Below are positions 1 through 6,588 of a stretch of DNA of 8,653 bases, piece by piece. Position numbers and translations under genes: made by a program. Source of the stretch: Kiloniellaceae bacterium (GTDB taxonomy: Bacteria > Pseudomonadota > Alphaproteobacteria > Kiloniellales > Kiloniellaceae); contig JAJFGK010000131.1 in the NCBI GenBank assembly GCA_021776195.1, forward strand, positions 1-8,653, read 5' to 3'. Under the pieces are notes generated by a model, which worked only from the letters and a program-made list of their open reading frames with translations, did no database searches and was not told the origin of the DNA. The first letter of the stretch is position 1. Every line of letters starts with the position of its first letter.

Positions 1-1140
1 CACGCCGCTATTCGCGTCGATGGCAAAGAGGCCGTCATCGGTCACCTGGCCGCCGCTGGCAAAGCTGTAGCTTACGGTGTTGTTGGAGCCGTCGAGATCC
101 TCGGCGAAGGCCGTGATCCCCACCGCGGCGCCGATCGCCGCGTTCTCCGCCACGCTGCCGCCGGGCGCGCCATCGTTGTCGATCGGCGTCGTGACATCGA
201 ATTCGTCGACGTCCACCACGACGATGGTGAAGGTCTCATCTTCGAAGGAGGTATCGCTCGAGGTCGCCCGCACCGTCACCTGATGGCCCTGGGCCGTCTC
301 GAAGTCGAGCGCGCCGACCGCGGTGATCACGCCACTACTGGTATCGATGGCAAAGAGGCCGTCGTCTGTCACCGTCTGACCGTTGGCGAAGCTGTAGCCC
401 ACCGTGTCCGATGGGTCCGGATCGCTGGCGAAGGCTGTCACGCCGACCGACGTGCCGGGGCCGGCATTCTCCACCACGCTATTGGGGGCAATGTCGCTAT
501 CCACCGGCACCGTGACGCCTGTGTCTGCAACATCTAGCACGGCGATGGTGAAGGCCTGATCGGCCGTCGAACCGTCGCTGGAGGTCGCCCGTACGCTCAC
601 CTGATGGCTCTGGGCCGTCTCGAAGTCCAGCGCCCCGTTGACCGTGACCACACCGCTGTTCGGGTCGATGGCGAAGAGCCCGTCGCCGGATACCTGGCCG
701 CCGCCGGTAAAGCTGTAGGTCACGGTGTTGTTGCTGCCGTCGGGGTCGCTGGCCTGGGCGGTGATCCCCACCAGCGTGCCGACCGGTGCATCCTCCGCCA
801 CCTGATCGGGACCGGCATTGCTGTCGGCGACCGGGCCCACGGGGAACTCGTTCACATCGGTCACATTGACCGTGAAGGTCCGGTCGGCGGTCGATCCGTC
901 GCTGGAGGTGGCCCGGACCGTCACCTGGTGGCTCTGCGCCGTCTCGAAATCCAGGGGACCGGCCAGGGTGACAAGACCGGAACTCGCGTTGATGGCAAAG
1001 AGACCGCCGGGACTCACGATGCTATAGGACACCGAATTGTTGGTCGCATCCAAGTCCACCGAAAAGGCCCTCAGACCGACCAGCGCGCCGGGCGCGGCGC
1101 TTTCCGCGACGCTATTGGCCGCGCCATTGGCATCCGTCGG
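1..1140 (-). repeat. Tandem cadherin-like repeats within the adhesin (3 complete + 1 partial)
   Basis: Four copies run along the minus-strand gene: about 1140-832 (103 residues), 831-508 (108), 507-184 (108) and 183-1 (cut by the window edge). Each carries an xxVAEN/D-like opening, a DLDG/DPDG motif, GLFAIxxxSGxVT, LDFETAQxHQV and RATSSD. The F codon of LDFE recurs at 946, 622 and 301, a spacing of 324 then 321 bases. Identity is also visible in the DNA, for example gccgtctcgaa in all three copies, so the array has expanded recently or is kept similar by recombination. The first copy is about five residues shorter before LDFE. Repeats of this kind act as a calcium-rigidified stalk in cadherin-like bacterial adhesins. 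Confidence 0.88.
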
Positions 1141-3312
1141 CACTGAAACGGCGAAGAGATTGGTTACATCGAAGGCGCCGTCGTTGAACAGGACGGTCTC
1201 GACCTGGACCAGCGTGTCGGTGCCGCCGCTGCCGACATTATCGACGACCAGAAGGACATTCCCGGATACCAGGAAGGTATAGTTGCCGCTGTTTCCCGAA
1301 AAGACCGCGGTGTCGTTGCCGCTGCCGCCGAGGATGGCATCGTCCCCCGCACCGCCGGCCACGATATCGTTGCCGCCACCGGCGATGATAATGTCGTCGC
1401 CGGCCAGCCCCGTAATGATGTCGTTGCCATTGGCGGTCAGATAAATGTCGTCGCCGGCGGTGCCGTTGATGACATAGCTCTGGTTGCCGGTCGCGCTGAC
1501 ATCGACCGCCTCGAAGCCGCTCAAGGTCACGGTATTGGGCGATAGCCCGGTGCCCGAGAAATCGCCCGCGCCGGTCAAGACGTCGAGACCCGCCCCGGCA
1601 TTGATTTCGATATCCTCGACTTGACTCACGGTCAGGTTGGCGGCGCCGGCCGTCAGCAACAGCGACGTGTCGCCCGGGGCCGCGGTCAGGTTGAACAAGG
1701 TGTCGTCGGCGTTGCCCTGGACCACCAGTACATCGTTGCCGCTGCCGCCCTGAATGACATCGTCGCCGCCGCCCAGGCCGATGATCACGCGGTCGTTGCC
1801 CCCGGCCGCCGAGATGAAATCGTCGTTGGCGGTGCCGGCCAGGGTGTCGTTGCCGCTGCTGCCGGTTATGTTGTTGATGGTGCTGGTGGGCGCGAGAGTC
1901 AGGATCAGGTTCGGACTGTTGCTCGTCGTCGGCGCAAGGCTTGCCGTCGGTCCGCCGGACGGCGCGCCGGCCGCCGGCGCCGACGTCGGGCCAGGGGTAG
2001 ACGGCGTCGGGCTCAGCGCGAGCCCGGTGTTATCCGGCGGGTCGCTCACCAGCTCGCCCTCTTCCGGGGCCGCATCGGTGTCTTGTGTCGGGCCACCGCC
2101 GCCACTGCTCAGGGGACCGCTGTCGCCGGACGGCCCGTCGGCGGGGCCCGCCGCGGTCTCCAGCGGCTCTTGTTGCAAAGCCTCCTGCAGGGCCTGTTGT
2201 TCGGCGCTGGGCTCGCCCTCGGCTTCCGCTTCGCCTTCCTGCGCCGCCTCTTCTTCAGGCTCGCCCTCACCGGCCTCGGCGGCGGCCTCGCCTTCGCCGG
2301 TCTCCTCGCTGGCAAACTCGGCCTCGCCCTCTCCGGGGTCCGCCTGGCCCTCTTGATCCTGGCCGTCGGGTTGGGCGTCACTGTTGCTCGGCCGGTTGCG
2401 GTCGGCCTCCTCCACGGCGCCAATGCCTTCGCTGAACTCCCCGCGAATCACGCTTTCTTCTTGGAACGAAAGAGATTTCGTCGTGCCGACGACCGATAGG
2501 ACGTTGGAAGCCGCCGAAAGCGTGGCAAGCTGTCCGTTCAGATCGATGAAGGTAACCTCGTGAACAATCCCGTCACGGGGATCCTCGAGGGTGAAGACCC
2601 TGAGCTCGCCACCCTCGGAGGCGGCGCTGACCTCTTGCCCCTCGAAGGTTCCGCGGATGCCGATGGTGCCGACCGGCGTCTCGACCGTGATGCCGCCGCT
2701 GGGCGCGATCTCGCCGGTCAGCGTGACGAGCAGACCCTCGATGAGGGAGACCCCCATGGAATTGTCGTTGCCGCCCGGATTGTAGACGAAACTGTCCAGG
2801 ACCACCCGGGCGTTCTTCGAGAGCGAGAAGATGGTCCCGTCATCGAATTCGACCGAGAGATTGGCGCCCGTCGCGGTGACCAGGACGTCACCGAGGAAGA
2901 CGGCGTCGCCGGCCTGCAGCGCGACCACCGTGCCATCGGCCCGGGTCGCGGTGACCGTGCCTTCGATGATCGCGACCGTGCCGATGGGGTCTTCGGGGTT
3001 GGCCGCGCCGACTTGGGCGATCTGGCCCGGCGCCCGCGGACCGACCAGTGATTCAACCATTTCCGGGGTCAGGCGCGCGCCGTTGGCGGCCCAGATTGGC
3101 GCCAGTTCCCCATCCGCGAAATAGCCGCGCAGGACGACCACCTGGCCGTCCTCGCCGGTCAAATGGAGATCGTCCCCGACCCGCGAGAAGTCCGCGGAGA
3201 ACAGAAATGACGCATCGGAAAGAACGATCTTCGAGGCAGTCGCGTCAAGTGTGGTCGGGGGAGCCCCAGAATCGGCATCGTGCCGACCCGGCCCCATCGT
3301 CGTTGTACTCAT
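1..3312 (-). CDS. Large secreted surface protein with FecR-like, RTX and cadherin-like domains (C-terminus outside window)
   Basis: Reading the minus strand from the ATG at 3312-3310 gives 1104 codons without a stop down to position 1, so the C-terminus is missing. An in-frame TGA 24 bases upstream of the ATG and no earlier start codon fix the start. There is no N-terminal signal peptide, which fits type I secretion with a C-terminal signal beyond the window. Domains in order: an N-terminal segment (about 25-100); a FecR-like domain (about 111-222, from GTVAIIEGTV to GTIGIRGT) resembling that of alphaproteobacterial adhesins; a Glu/Gly/Ala-rich linker (about 300-392); a Pro/Ser/Thr/Gly stretch to about 480; RTX blocks at about 484-530 and 616-668 (GGSGNDVL, GGAGDDAIL, GGSGNDT); a short RTX-associated segment (673-720); then cadherin-like repeats from 725 with LDFETAQ and DVNE/DVDE calcium motifs. 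Likely role: a calcium-stabilised adhesin or biofilm protein at the cell surface. The secretion genes are not in the window. Confidence 0.9.
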   Translation of the reverse strand, partial: MSTTTMGPGRHDADSGAPPTTLDATASKIVLSDASFLFSADFSRVGDDLHLTGEDGQVVVLRGYFADGELAPIWAANGARLTPEMVESLVGPRAPGQIAQVGAANPEDPIGTVAIIEGTVTATRADGTVVALQAGDAVFLGDVLVTATGANLSVEFDDGTIFSLSKNARVVLDSFVYNPGGNDNSMGVSLIEGLLVTLTGEIAPSGGITVETPVGTIGIRGTFEGQEVSAASEGGELRVFTLEDPRDGIVHEVTFIDLNGQLATLSAASNVLSVVGTTKSLSFQEESVIRGEFSEGIGAVEEADRNRPSNSDAQPDGQDQEGQADPGEGEAEFASEETGEGEAAAEAGEGEPEEEAAQEGEAEAEGEPSAEQQALQEALQQEPLETAAGPADGPSGDSGPLSSGGGGPTQDTDAAPEEGELVSDPPDNTGLALSPTPSTPGPTSAPAAGAPSGGPTASLAPTTSNSPNLILTLAPTSTINNITGSSGNDTLAGTANDDFISAAGGNDRVIIGLGGGDDVIQGGSGNDVLVVQGNADDTLFNLTAAPGDTSLLLTAGAANLTVSQVEDIEINAGAGLDVLTGAGDFSGTGLSPNTVTLSGFEAVDVSATGNQSYVINGTAGDDIYLTANGNDIITGLAGDDIIIAGGGNDIVAGGAGDDAILGGSGNDTAVFSGNSGNYTFLVSGNVLLVVDNVGSGGTDTLVQVETVLFNDGAFDVTNLFAVSVPTDANGAANSVAESAAPGALVGLRAFSVDLDATNNSVSYSIVSPGGLFAINASSGLVTLAGPLDFETAQSHQVTVRATSSDGSTADRTFTVNVTDVNEFPVGPVADSNAGPDQVAEDAPVGTLVGITAQASDPDGSNNTVTYSFTGGGQVSGDGLFAIDPNSGVVTVNGALDFETAQSHQVSVRATSSDGSTADQAFTIAVLDVADTGVTVPVDSDIAPNSVVENAGPGTSVGVTAFASDPDPSDTVGYSFANGQTVTDDGLFAIDTSSGVITAVGALDFETAQGHQVTVRATSSDTSFEDETFTIVVVDVDEFDVTTPIDNDGAPGGSVAENAAIGAAVGITAFAEDLDGSNNTVSYSFASGGQVTDDGLFAIDANSGV
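1299..1467 (-). repeat. RTX nonapeptide block 2 of the adhesin
   Basis: Residues about 616-672 carry successive glycine/aspartate repeats: GTAGDDIYL, NGNDIITG, LAGDDIII, GGGNDIVA, GGAGDDAIL and GGSGNDTAV. These match the GGxGxDxux consensus of hemolysin-type calcium-binding repeats, which fold into a parallel beta roll only when calcium is bound, usually outside the cell. The block is followed by a segment with NYTFLVSG and VETVLFNDGAF, a sequence often found just after RTX rolls. Block 1 (residues 484-530, bases about 1725-1863) is separated from this one by about 85 residues. Confidence 0.85.
2041..2415 (-). other. Acidic low-complexity linker of the adhesin with TAAG motif
   Basis: Residues about 300-424 are dominated by Glu, Gly, Ala and Pro with recurring EGEAE/EGEPE units; no globular domain is recognisable. 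At the C-terminal end of the Glu-rich part lies LETAAGPADG, with the TAAG tetrapeptide at residues 386-389 (bases 2146-2157), preceded by a Gln/Leu/Ala/Glu stretch likely to be helical. TAAG is the core recognised by LapG-type periplasmic cysteine proteases in LapA-family adhesins. Whether it is used here is inference. Confidence 0.6.
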
Positions 3313-3608
3313 ACCTACCCCACCAAATTTTCATGCCGGCCTCTAATTGAGGCTCTGTGCCGAACCAGACATTTCACCTAGCGGTTTAGCTGATCCCACT
3401 AAAGCACATATTCGGTCGAGAGTCTGCGGCATTTCATAGTTAATGCTCACACAATGATATGAGAACACTTAGACGGCTTCCAAATTCCAGACAAAACATA
3501 AATGCACAGACTAATCTCACGATATATATTCAAGTATTCGCACTCTTCGTCTTCGGATAGATGGATTGAATTGTACCGGAAAAGACGGCCGCCGCTGCAA
3601 GCTGTCGA
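3313..3608. other. AT-richer intergenic region upstream of the adhesin gene
   Basis: No coding potential is convincing on either strand. The stretch 3320-3560 is clearly more AT-rich than both flanking genes and should hold the adhesin promoter, reading leftward. I cannot name a confident -35/-10 pair. A small perfect inverted repeat is present at 3339-3353. The upstream sensor gene ends at 3609 without a clear U-tract terminator, so read-through from the sensor into the adhesin is not excluded. Confidence 0.55.
3339..3353. promoter_or_regulatory. Short inverted repeat in the adhesin leader
   Basis: GCCTC-TAATT-GAGGC is a perfect 5-bp inverted repeat with an AT-only centre, located 27 bases before the adhesin start codon. 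It could be an operator half-site pair or a weak leader hairpin. It is short enough to occur by chance. Confidence 0.25.
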
Positions 3609-4868
3609 TCAAGACGATCGCCGGTCGCGCAGTTGTTTGGCCAGATCCCGAAGCCCTTCATCGATCTCTTTCATTTCCCCGGCCGTGCTCTCGAGATCGG
3701 CCATGACCTCGTAGTTGCCGTTGACGGCAAGGCGCATATTGTCGCGCAAGCGAGCGATCGGGCGATCCACCGAGCGTCCGAGTATCAGGCTCAAAACCAG
3801 AGTGAGCAGGAAGATCGAGGCGACAACCACGGCCAGGACAAAGAGCTTGACCTCGAAGGCCTCGACCGGCTTGCCCTCCTCGACTGCCGCGACCACCGCC
3901 CATGGCCAGCCGAGGCTGTCCAGGGTGCTTCCCGCGACATGGTAGGAGTGTCCCTGCCATTCGTCGCTCCACAGGATCGGCAGCGCACTCGCAATGGCGG
4001 AGGCCAGTCTTTCGCGGACACCCTGCGCCACGGCCCCGCCGACCCCTTCCAGGGCCTCGATTTCGATGAAACGCAGACTATCCACATCGCTGCCGCTGCC
4101 CACGGTCACCACCTGGTGGGGGTGGGCCAGCACCCGGCCCTCGCGGTCCACGATAAAAGCGGTGCCGCCGTGACGCAGTCCCATCTGGCTCAACTGCGCC
4201 GAGATGCGGCCCATCTCGATGTCCACGCCGACAACCGCGGACAGCGGCCCGCCGGCCTGCTCTGTTGTCGGCAGGGAAACCGTGATGCCCGGGCGCCGCG
4301 AGGTGAAGAACACGTAAGGGTCGGTCCAGGCCAAGCCACCGGCCTCGCGGGCCGCCGTGAACCAGGGCCGTGTCCGGGGATCGTAGAGATCCTCCGCCAG
4401 ACTCTCGCGTTTCTTCTCCACGCCCTGCCGATCGCGCCAGATCAAGGAGACCGTTCGAGCCCCATCGGCGACGCGGATGGTTTTGGTGCGGAAGCTCCCG
4501 GCGGCAAATCCGTCATCGCGCTTGACGTGAAAGAACGATCCGTCGGGCCAAGCGACGTAAACTCCGTCGAGATTAGGCCACGCGACCAGGCGTTCGATCA
4601 TATAGTTTTCGAGCGCCCGCGGGTCGTCGGCCGTGAGCACCCTGGCATCGTAAAGCGCGGTTAACTGCTCGGCCGTCCCGATTGCCGGTTGGAAGTAGAG
4701 CTCGGCCGTGCGAATCACCTCGGCCACGGTCAATTCGGCGGATTGCCGCGCGAGGTCGCGCAGGTCCCGATTGACAAAGTAGACAGTCCATAGAATGACG
4801 ACGGCGACCGTTACCGCCTGCAGGGCGATCACGGTGAACAGGACCCTTCGTCCGAGCGAGGTTTTCAT
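3609..4868 (-). CDS. Membrane-bound double Cache-HAMP sensor protein without an output domain
   Basis: This 419-residue protein has a membrane helix at about 9-31, a periplasmic sensor domain (about 35-335), a second helix at about 342-364 and a cytoplasmic HAMP segment from about 365 (RSVDRPIARL) to near the end. The periplasmic part shows double-Cache hallmarks: YDPRTRPWF (162-170), WTDPY (181-185), PGITVSLP, VVGVDI (212-217) and AFIVDREGRVLAHP (237-250). Cache domains bind small extracellular ligands, and HAMP passes the signal to a cyclase, kinase, GGDEF/EAL, phosphatase or chemotaxis domain. None follows here: TGA (3611-3609) comes a few residues after the HAMP coiled coil. The ATG at 4868 is the first in-frame start after an upstream stop; AAGAAG next to it is too close to be a good ribosome site. 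The gene may be a C-terminal truncation, or may work by pairing with another HAMP protein. It points toward the adhesin gene on the same strand. Confidence 0.85.
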   Translation of the reverse strand: MKTSLGRRVLFTVIALQAVTVAVVILWTVYFVNRDLRDLARQSAELTVAEVIRTAELYFQPAIGTAEQLTALYDARVLTADDPRALENYMIERLVAWPNLDGVYVAWPDGSFFHVKRDDGFAAGSFRTKTIRVADGARTVSLIWRDRQGVEKKRESLAEDLYDPRTRPWFTAAREAGGLAWTDPYVFFTSRRPGITVSLPTTEQAGGPLSAVVGVDIEMGRISAQLSQMGLRHGGTAFIVDREGRVLAHPHQVVTVGSGSDVDSLRFIEIEALEGVGGAVAQGVRERLASAIASALPILWSDEWQGHSYHVAGSTLDSLGWPWAVVAAVEEGKPVEAFEVKLFVLAVVVASIFLLTLVLSLILGRSVDRPIARLRDNMRLAVNGNYEVMADLESTAGEMKEIDEGLRDLAKQLRDRRSS

Positions 4869-5158
4869 CTTCTTGCGCCAGTGCCACTTTCCCCAGTGTC
4901 AGGGAATTCCGGGACAGCTCCCGTTCCAAATGACGACTTGACATCGCAACGCAACGCCACGCCAGCATGACCGACAGAAACCGAGCTTACCAGGGCAGAT
5001 TTGGGGCCGGGCCAGGATTGGGAACCTGTCGGCCCCACGAGTTGGCAACGGGCCTGGTTCTCTCGGTGCCGTCGACAGGGTCGGCGCCTCGATCCTGTCC
5101 ATCTAGAGTGCTGGAACTGAAACAGGTCGAGGCAACGCGGCCTGTTTGCGGACAAAGC
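4869..5158. other. Intergenic region between sensor gene and tRNA remnant
   Basis: No credible gene is visible; short ORFs here lack ribosome sites and family features. The part near 4869 should contain the sensor's promoter, reading leftward. A 7-bp inverted repeat, AAACAGG/CCTGTTT at 5120-5126 and 5141-5147, is too widely spaced to call a terminator. Before insertion of the element, this was the DNA directly downstream of the tRNA-fMet gene. Confidence 0.5.
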
Positions 5159-5191
5159 AAAACGCCGTCAACCTATTGGGTTGACGGCGTT
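5159..5191 (-). terminator. Intrinsic terminator of the tRNA-fMet transcription unit
   Basis: A perfect 13-bp inverted repeat has arms at 5161-5173 and 5179-5191 around a 5-base loop. On the minus strand the stem is followed by TTTTGC (AAAA at 5159-5162 on the plus strand). It lies 4 bases beyond the tRNA CCA end, the usual place for a tRNA terminator. Its survival beside the displaced tRNA half supports reading the left flank as original chromosome. Confidence 0.88.
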
Positions 5192-5195
5192 GGTT

Positions 5196-5240
5196 TGGTT
5201 GCGGGGGTTGGATTTGAACCAACGACCTTCAGGTTATGAG
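5196..5240 (-). pseudogene. 3' half of initiator tRNA-fMet(CAT), attachment-site remnant
   Basis: The minus strand reads CTCATAA (anticodon loop, CAT), CCTGA (3' anticodon stem), AGGTC (variable region), GTTGG-TTCAAAT-CCAAC (T arm), CCCCGCA (3' acceptor strand), A and CCA. The CCCCGCA-A-CCA end, with A at position 72, is typical of bacterial initiator tRNA rather than elongator tRNA-Met, and CTCATAA-CCTGA matches the alphaproteobacterial initiator. The 5' half is absent: right of 5240, where the 5' anticodon-stem sequence should follow, the DNA reads TTTTGTCC and is unrelated. The fragment therefore cannot make a tRNA. It is the expected duplicate left when an element integrates into a tRNA gene, with the functional copy rebuilt at the other end. 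Confidence 0.88.
5196..5240. other. Putative element attachment site (att core, about 45 bp)
   Basis: The tRNA-identical block ends exactly at 5240, between the anticodon loop and the 5' stem, a common crossover zone for tyrosine integrases that use tRNA genes. The integrase start codon lies 179 bases to the right, pointing away. A matching copy of these 45 bases, as the 3' half of a complete tRNA-fMet gene, is predicted at the far right end of the element. The true crossover may lie anywhere within the block. Confidence 0.8.
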
Positions 5241-5418
5241 TTTTGTCCCCACTTCTATGATAGCCTACTCTCGTGTGCGCCTCAGCACTTCTACCATCTG
5301 ATATTATTGATATTTCGCACTGGACTTGAAACGCTGATCTACAATTGCCTACCCTGCGAGTCTCTTCCATTTGCTTCCGTATAGAATCCATGCAGCAAAC
5401 AGCGTAGACTGCCCTACC
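5241..5418. promoter_or_regulatory. Element-end region: possible integrase arm sites and integrase promoter
   Basis: This non-coding stretch between att core and integrase start is AT-richer than its surroundings. It holds a direct repeat CACTTCTA (5250-5257 and 5286-5293) and two copies of GATATT (5300-5305 and 5309-5314), arranged as arm-type integrase or accessory-protein sites might be. TATAGA at 5380-5385 could be a -10 element for the integrase, but no good -35 sits 17 bases before it. The repeats are short; the assignment is inference. Confidence 0.35.
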
Positions 5419-6588
5419 ATGCCCAAGCTTACCAAACGACGCGTCGACGCATCCCGCCCCAAGGCCTCGGACTATTTCGTCTTCGATAGCGAGTTGCCCG
5501 GATTTGGTCTTCGCGTCCTGCCGAGCGGGAAGAAGTCATACCTCGTGCAGTACCGCTGCCAGGGACGCACCCGCCGCTACACGTTCGGGCGGCATGGCCC
5601 CATGACCCCGGAAGCCGCCCGCAAGGAGGCGACAGCCCTAATCGCTGCGATCCGGGGCGGTGGCGACCCCTCCGGAGCACGCCATCGCAAGAATACGGCC
5701 CCCACCATGGTCGAGCTGGCTGCCCGGTTTCTACAGGACCACGTGGCCCGTCACTGCAAGGCCAGCACTGCCGGCGAGTACGAGCGCTCCATCAGGCTTT
5801 TCATCAATCCGGCGCTGGGCCAGCGCAAGGTTGCGGATGTCAGCCGGGCGGACGTCGCCGTCCTTCATCAGGAGATGCAGGACACGCCCTATCAGGCGAA
5901 CAGGACCCTTGGCGTACTCTCCAAAATGTTCAACCTGGCAGAGGCCTGGGGCATGCGGCCGGACGGGACCAATCCCAGTCGCCACGTCAAGAAGTACCCG
6001 GAGGAGAAAAAGGAGCGTTTCCTATCACCTGAGGAATACGCGGACCTCTGGCAGGTGCTCGAGGACGTCGAGCAGGAAGGCAGCGAGCCCTCCTCCGTCA
6101 TCACCGCCCTTCGGCTCTTGATGCTGACGGGATGTCGCTTGAGAGAGATCTTGACGTTGAAGTGGAACTATCTGCGGGAGCAGAGGCTGGACCTGCCCGA
6201 CAGCAAGAGCGGCAAGAGGACCATCCACCTGGGCAGTGAGTCACGGGACCTGCTGCGTAACGTAGAGCGCAAAGAGGGCAATCCCTATGTCATCTGTGGC
6301 GCCAATCCAGGAGCCCATTTGACGGACCTCCAAAAGCCGTGGCGCCGCATCCGCAAGCGCGCCGGGCTTGACGACGTCAGAATTCACGACCTGCGGCATA
6401 GCTTCGCCAGCGCGGCGCTGGCGAGCGGTGAGAGCATAACGATGATCGGCAAGCTCCTGGGGCATGCTAGCCTCCAGAGCACCATGCGCTATGCACATTT
6501 GGCAGAGGAGTCAGTGCGCGATGCGGCGGACCGCGTGGCGAGCTCGGTGGCACGGCATAGAGCTGGTTCTTCGGATAATCGATCTTGA
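5419..6588 (+). CDS. int: Tyrosine-type site-specific integrase
   Basis: I place the start at the ATG at 5419, giving 389 residues beginning MPKLTKRRVD. The frame is open upstream to a TTG at 5371, but that extension does not resemble the family start. Residues 1-85 form the N-terminal arm-site-binding domain (DUF4102-like: LPGFGLRVLPSGKKSY, GPMTPEAARKEA). Residues about 95-175 form the SAM-like core-binding domain, and about 195-375 the catalytic domain. The catalytic set is complete: R240 (TGCRLREI), K263 (DSKSGKR), H323 and R326 (HDLRHSFA), H349 (LLGHAS) and Y358 (TMRYAHL). Family role: it integrates and excises the element by strand exchange through the tyrosine, here most likely in the tRNA-fMet gene whose remnant lies just upstream. 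No clear ribosome site precedes the ATG. The gene looks intact and is followed by an overlapping gene. Confidence 0.95.
   Translation: MPKLTKRRVDASRPKASDYFVFDSELPGFGLRVLPSGKKSYLVQYRCQGRTRRYTFGRHGPMTPEAARKEATALIAAIRGGGDPSGARHRKNTAPTMVELAARFLQDHVARHCKASTAGEYERSIRLFINPALGQRKVADVSRADVAVLHQEMQDTPYQANRTLGVLSKMFNLAEAWGMRPDGTNPSRHVKKYPEEKKERFLSPEEYADLWQVLEDVEQEGSEPSSVITALRLLMLTGCRLREILTLKWNYLREQRLDLPDSKSGKRTIHLGSESRDLLRNVERKEGNPYVICGANPGAHLTDLQKPWRRIRKRAGLDDVRIHDLRHSFASAALASGESITMIGKLLGHASLQSTMRYAHLAEESVRDAADRVASSVARHRAGSSDNRS

Noticed and set aside
1..1140. Regular repeats considered as a CRISPR-like or non-coding repeat array
   Set aside because: The period of about 324 bases, the open reading frame through all copies and the conserved cadherin motifs show protein-domain repeats.
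604..1146. Plus-strand ORF across the cadherin repeats
   Set aside because: It is the mirror image of the tandem repeats; its own repetition (MALGRLEV, HGVV) simply reflects the antisense of LDFETAQ.
1621..2499. Long plus-strand ORF (292 residues) across the adhesin linker and RTX region
   Set aside because: It is antisense to a minus-strand frame with clear FecR-like, RTX and cadherin motifs. Its Arg/Ala/Gly-rich composition is a mirror of Glu/Ala codon use, and it shows no family feature.
3575..3608. GC-rich stretch with TTTT on the minus strand after the sensor stop, as a terminator
   Set aside because: No stable extended stem could be paired; the T-run is short and followed by CC.
3502..3714. 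Small plus-strand ORF (70 residues) at the sensor's 3' end
   Set aside because: It overlaps the sensor's C-terminus in antisense, has no ribosome site and has a low-complexity Arg/Ser composition.
3633..4664. Plus-strand ORF of 343 residues opposite the Cache-HAMP gene
   Set aside because: The minus frame has membrane helices and clear Cache motifs; the plus frame has none and results from high-GC codon bias.
5120..5147. AAACAGG/CCTGTTT inverted repeat as a second terminator
   Set aside because: A 7-bp stem with a 14-base loop and no U-tract; the strong terminator at 5159-5191 already accounts for termination.
5371..5418. Longer integrase start at TTG 5371
   Set aside because: The extra 16 residues do not resemble the start of the DUF4102-type domain, whereas MPKLTKRRVD from 5419 does.
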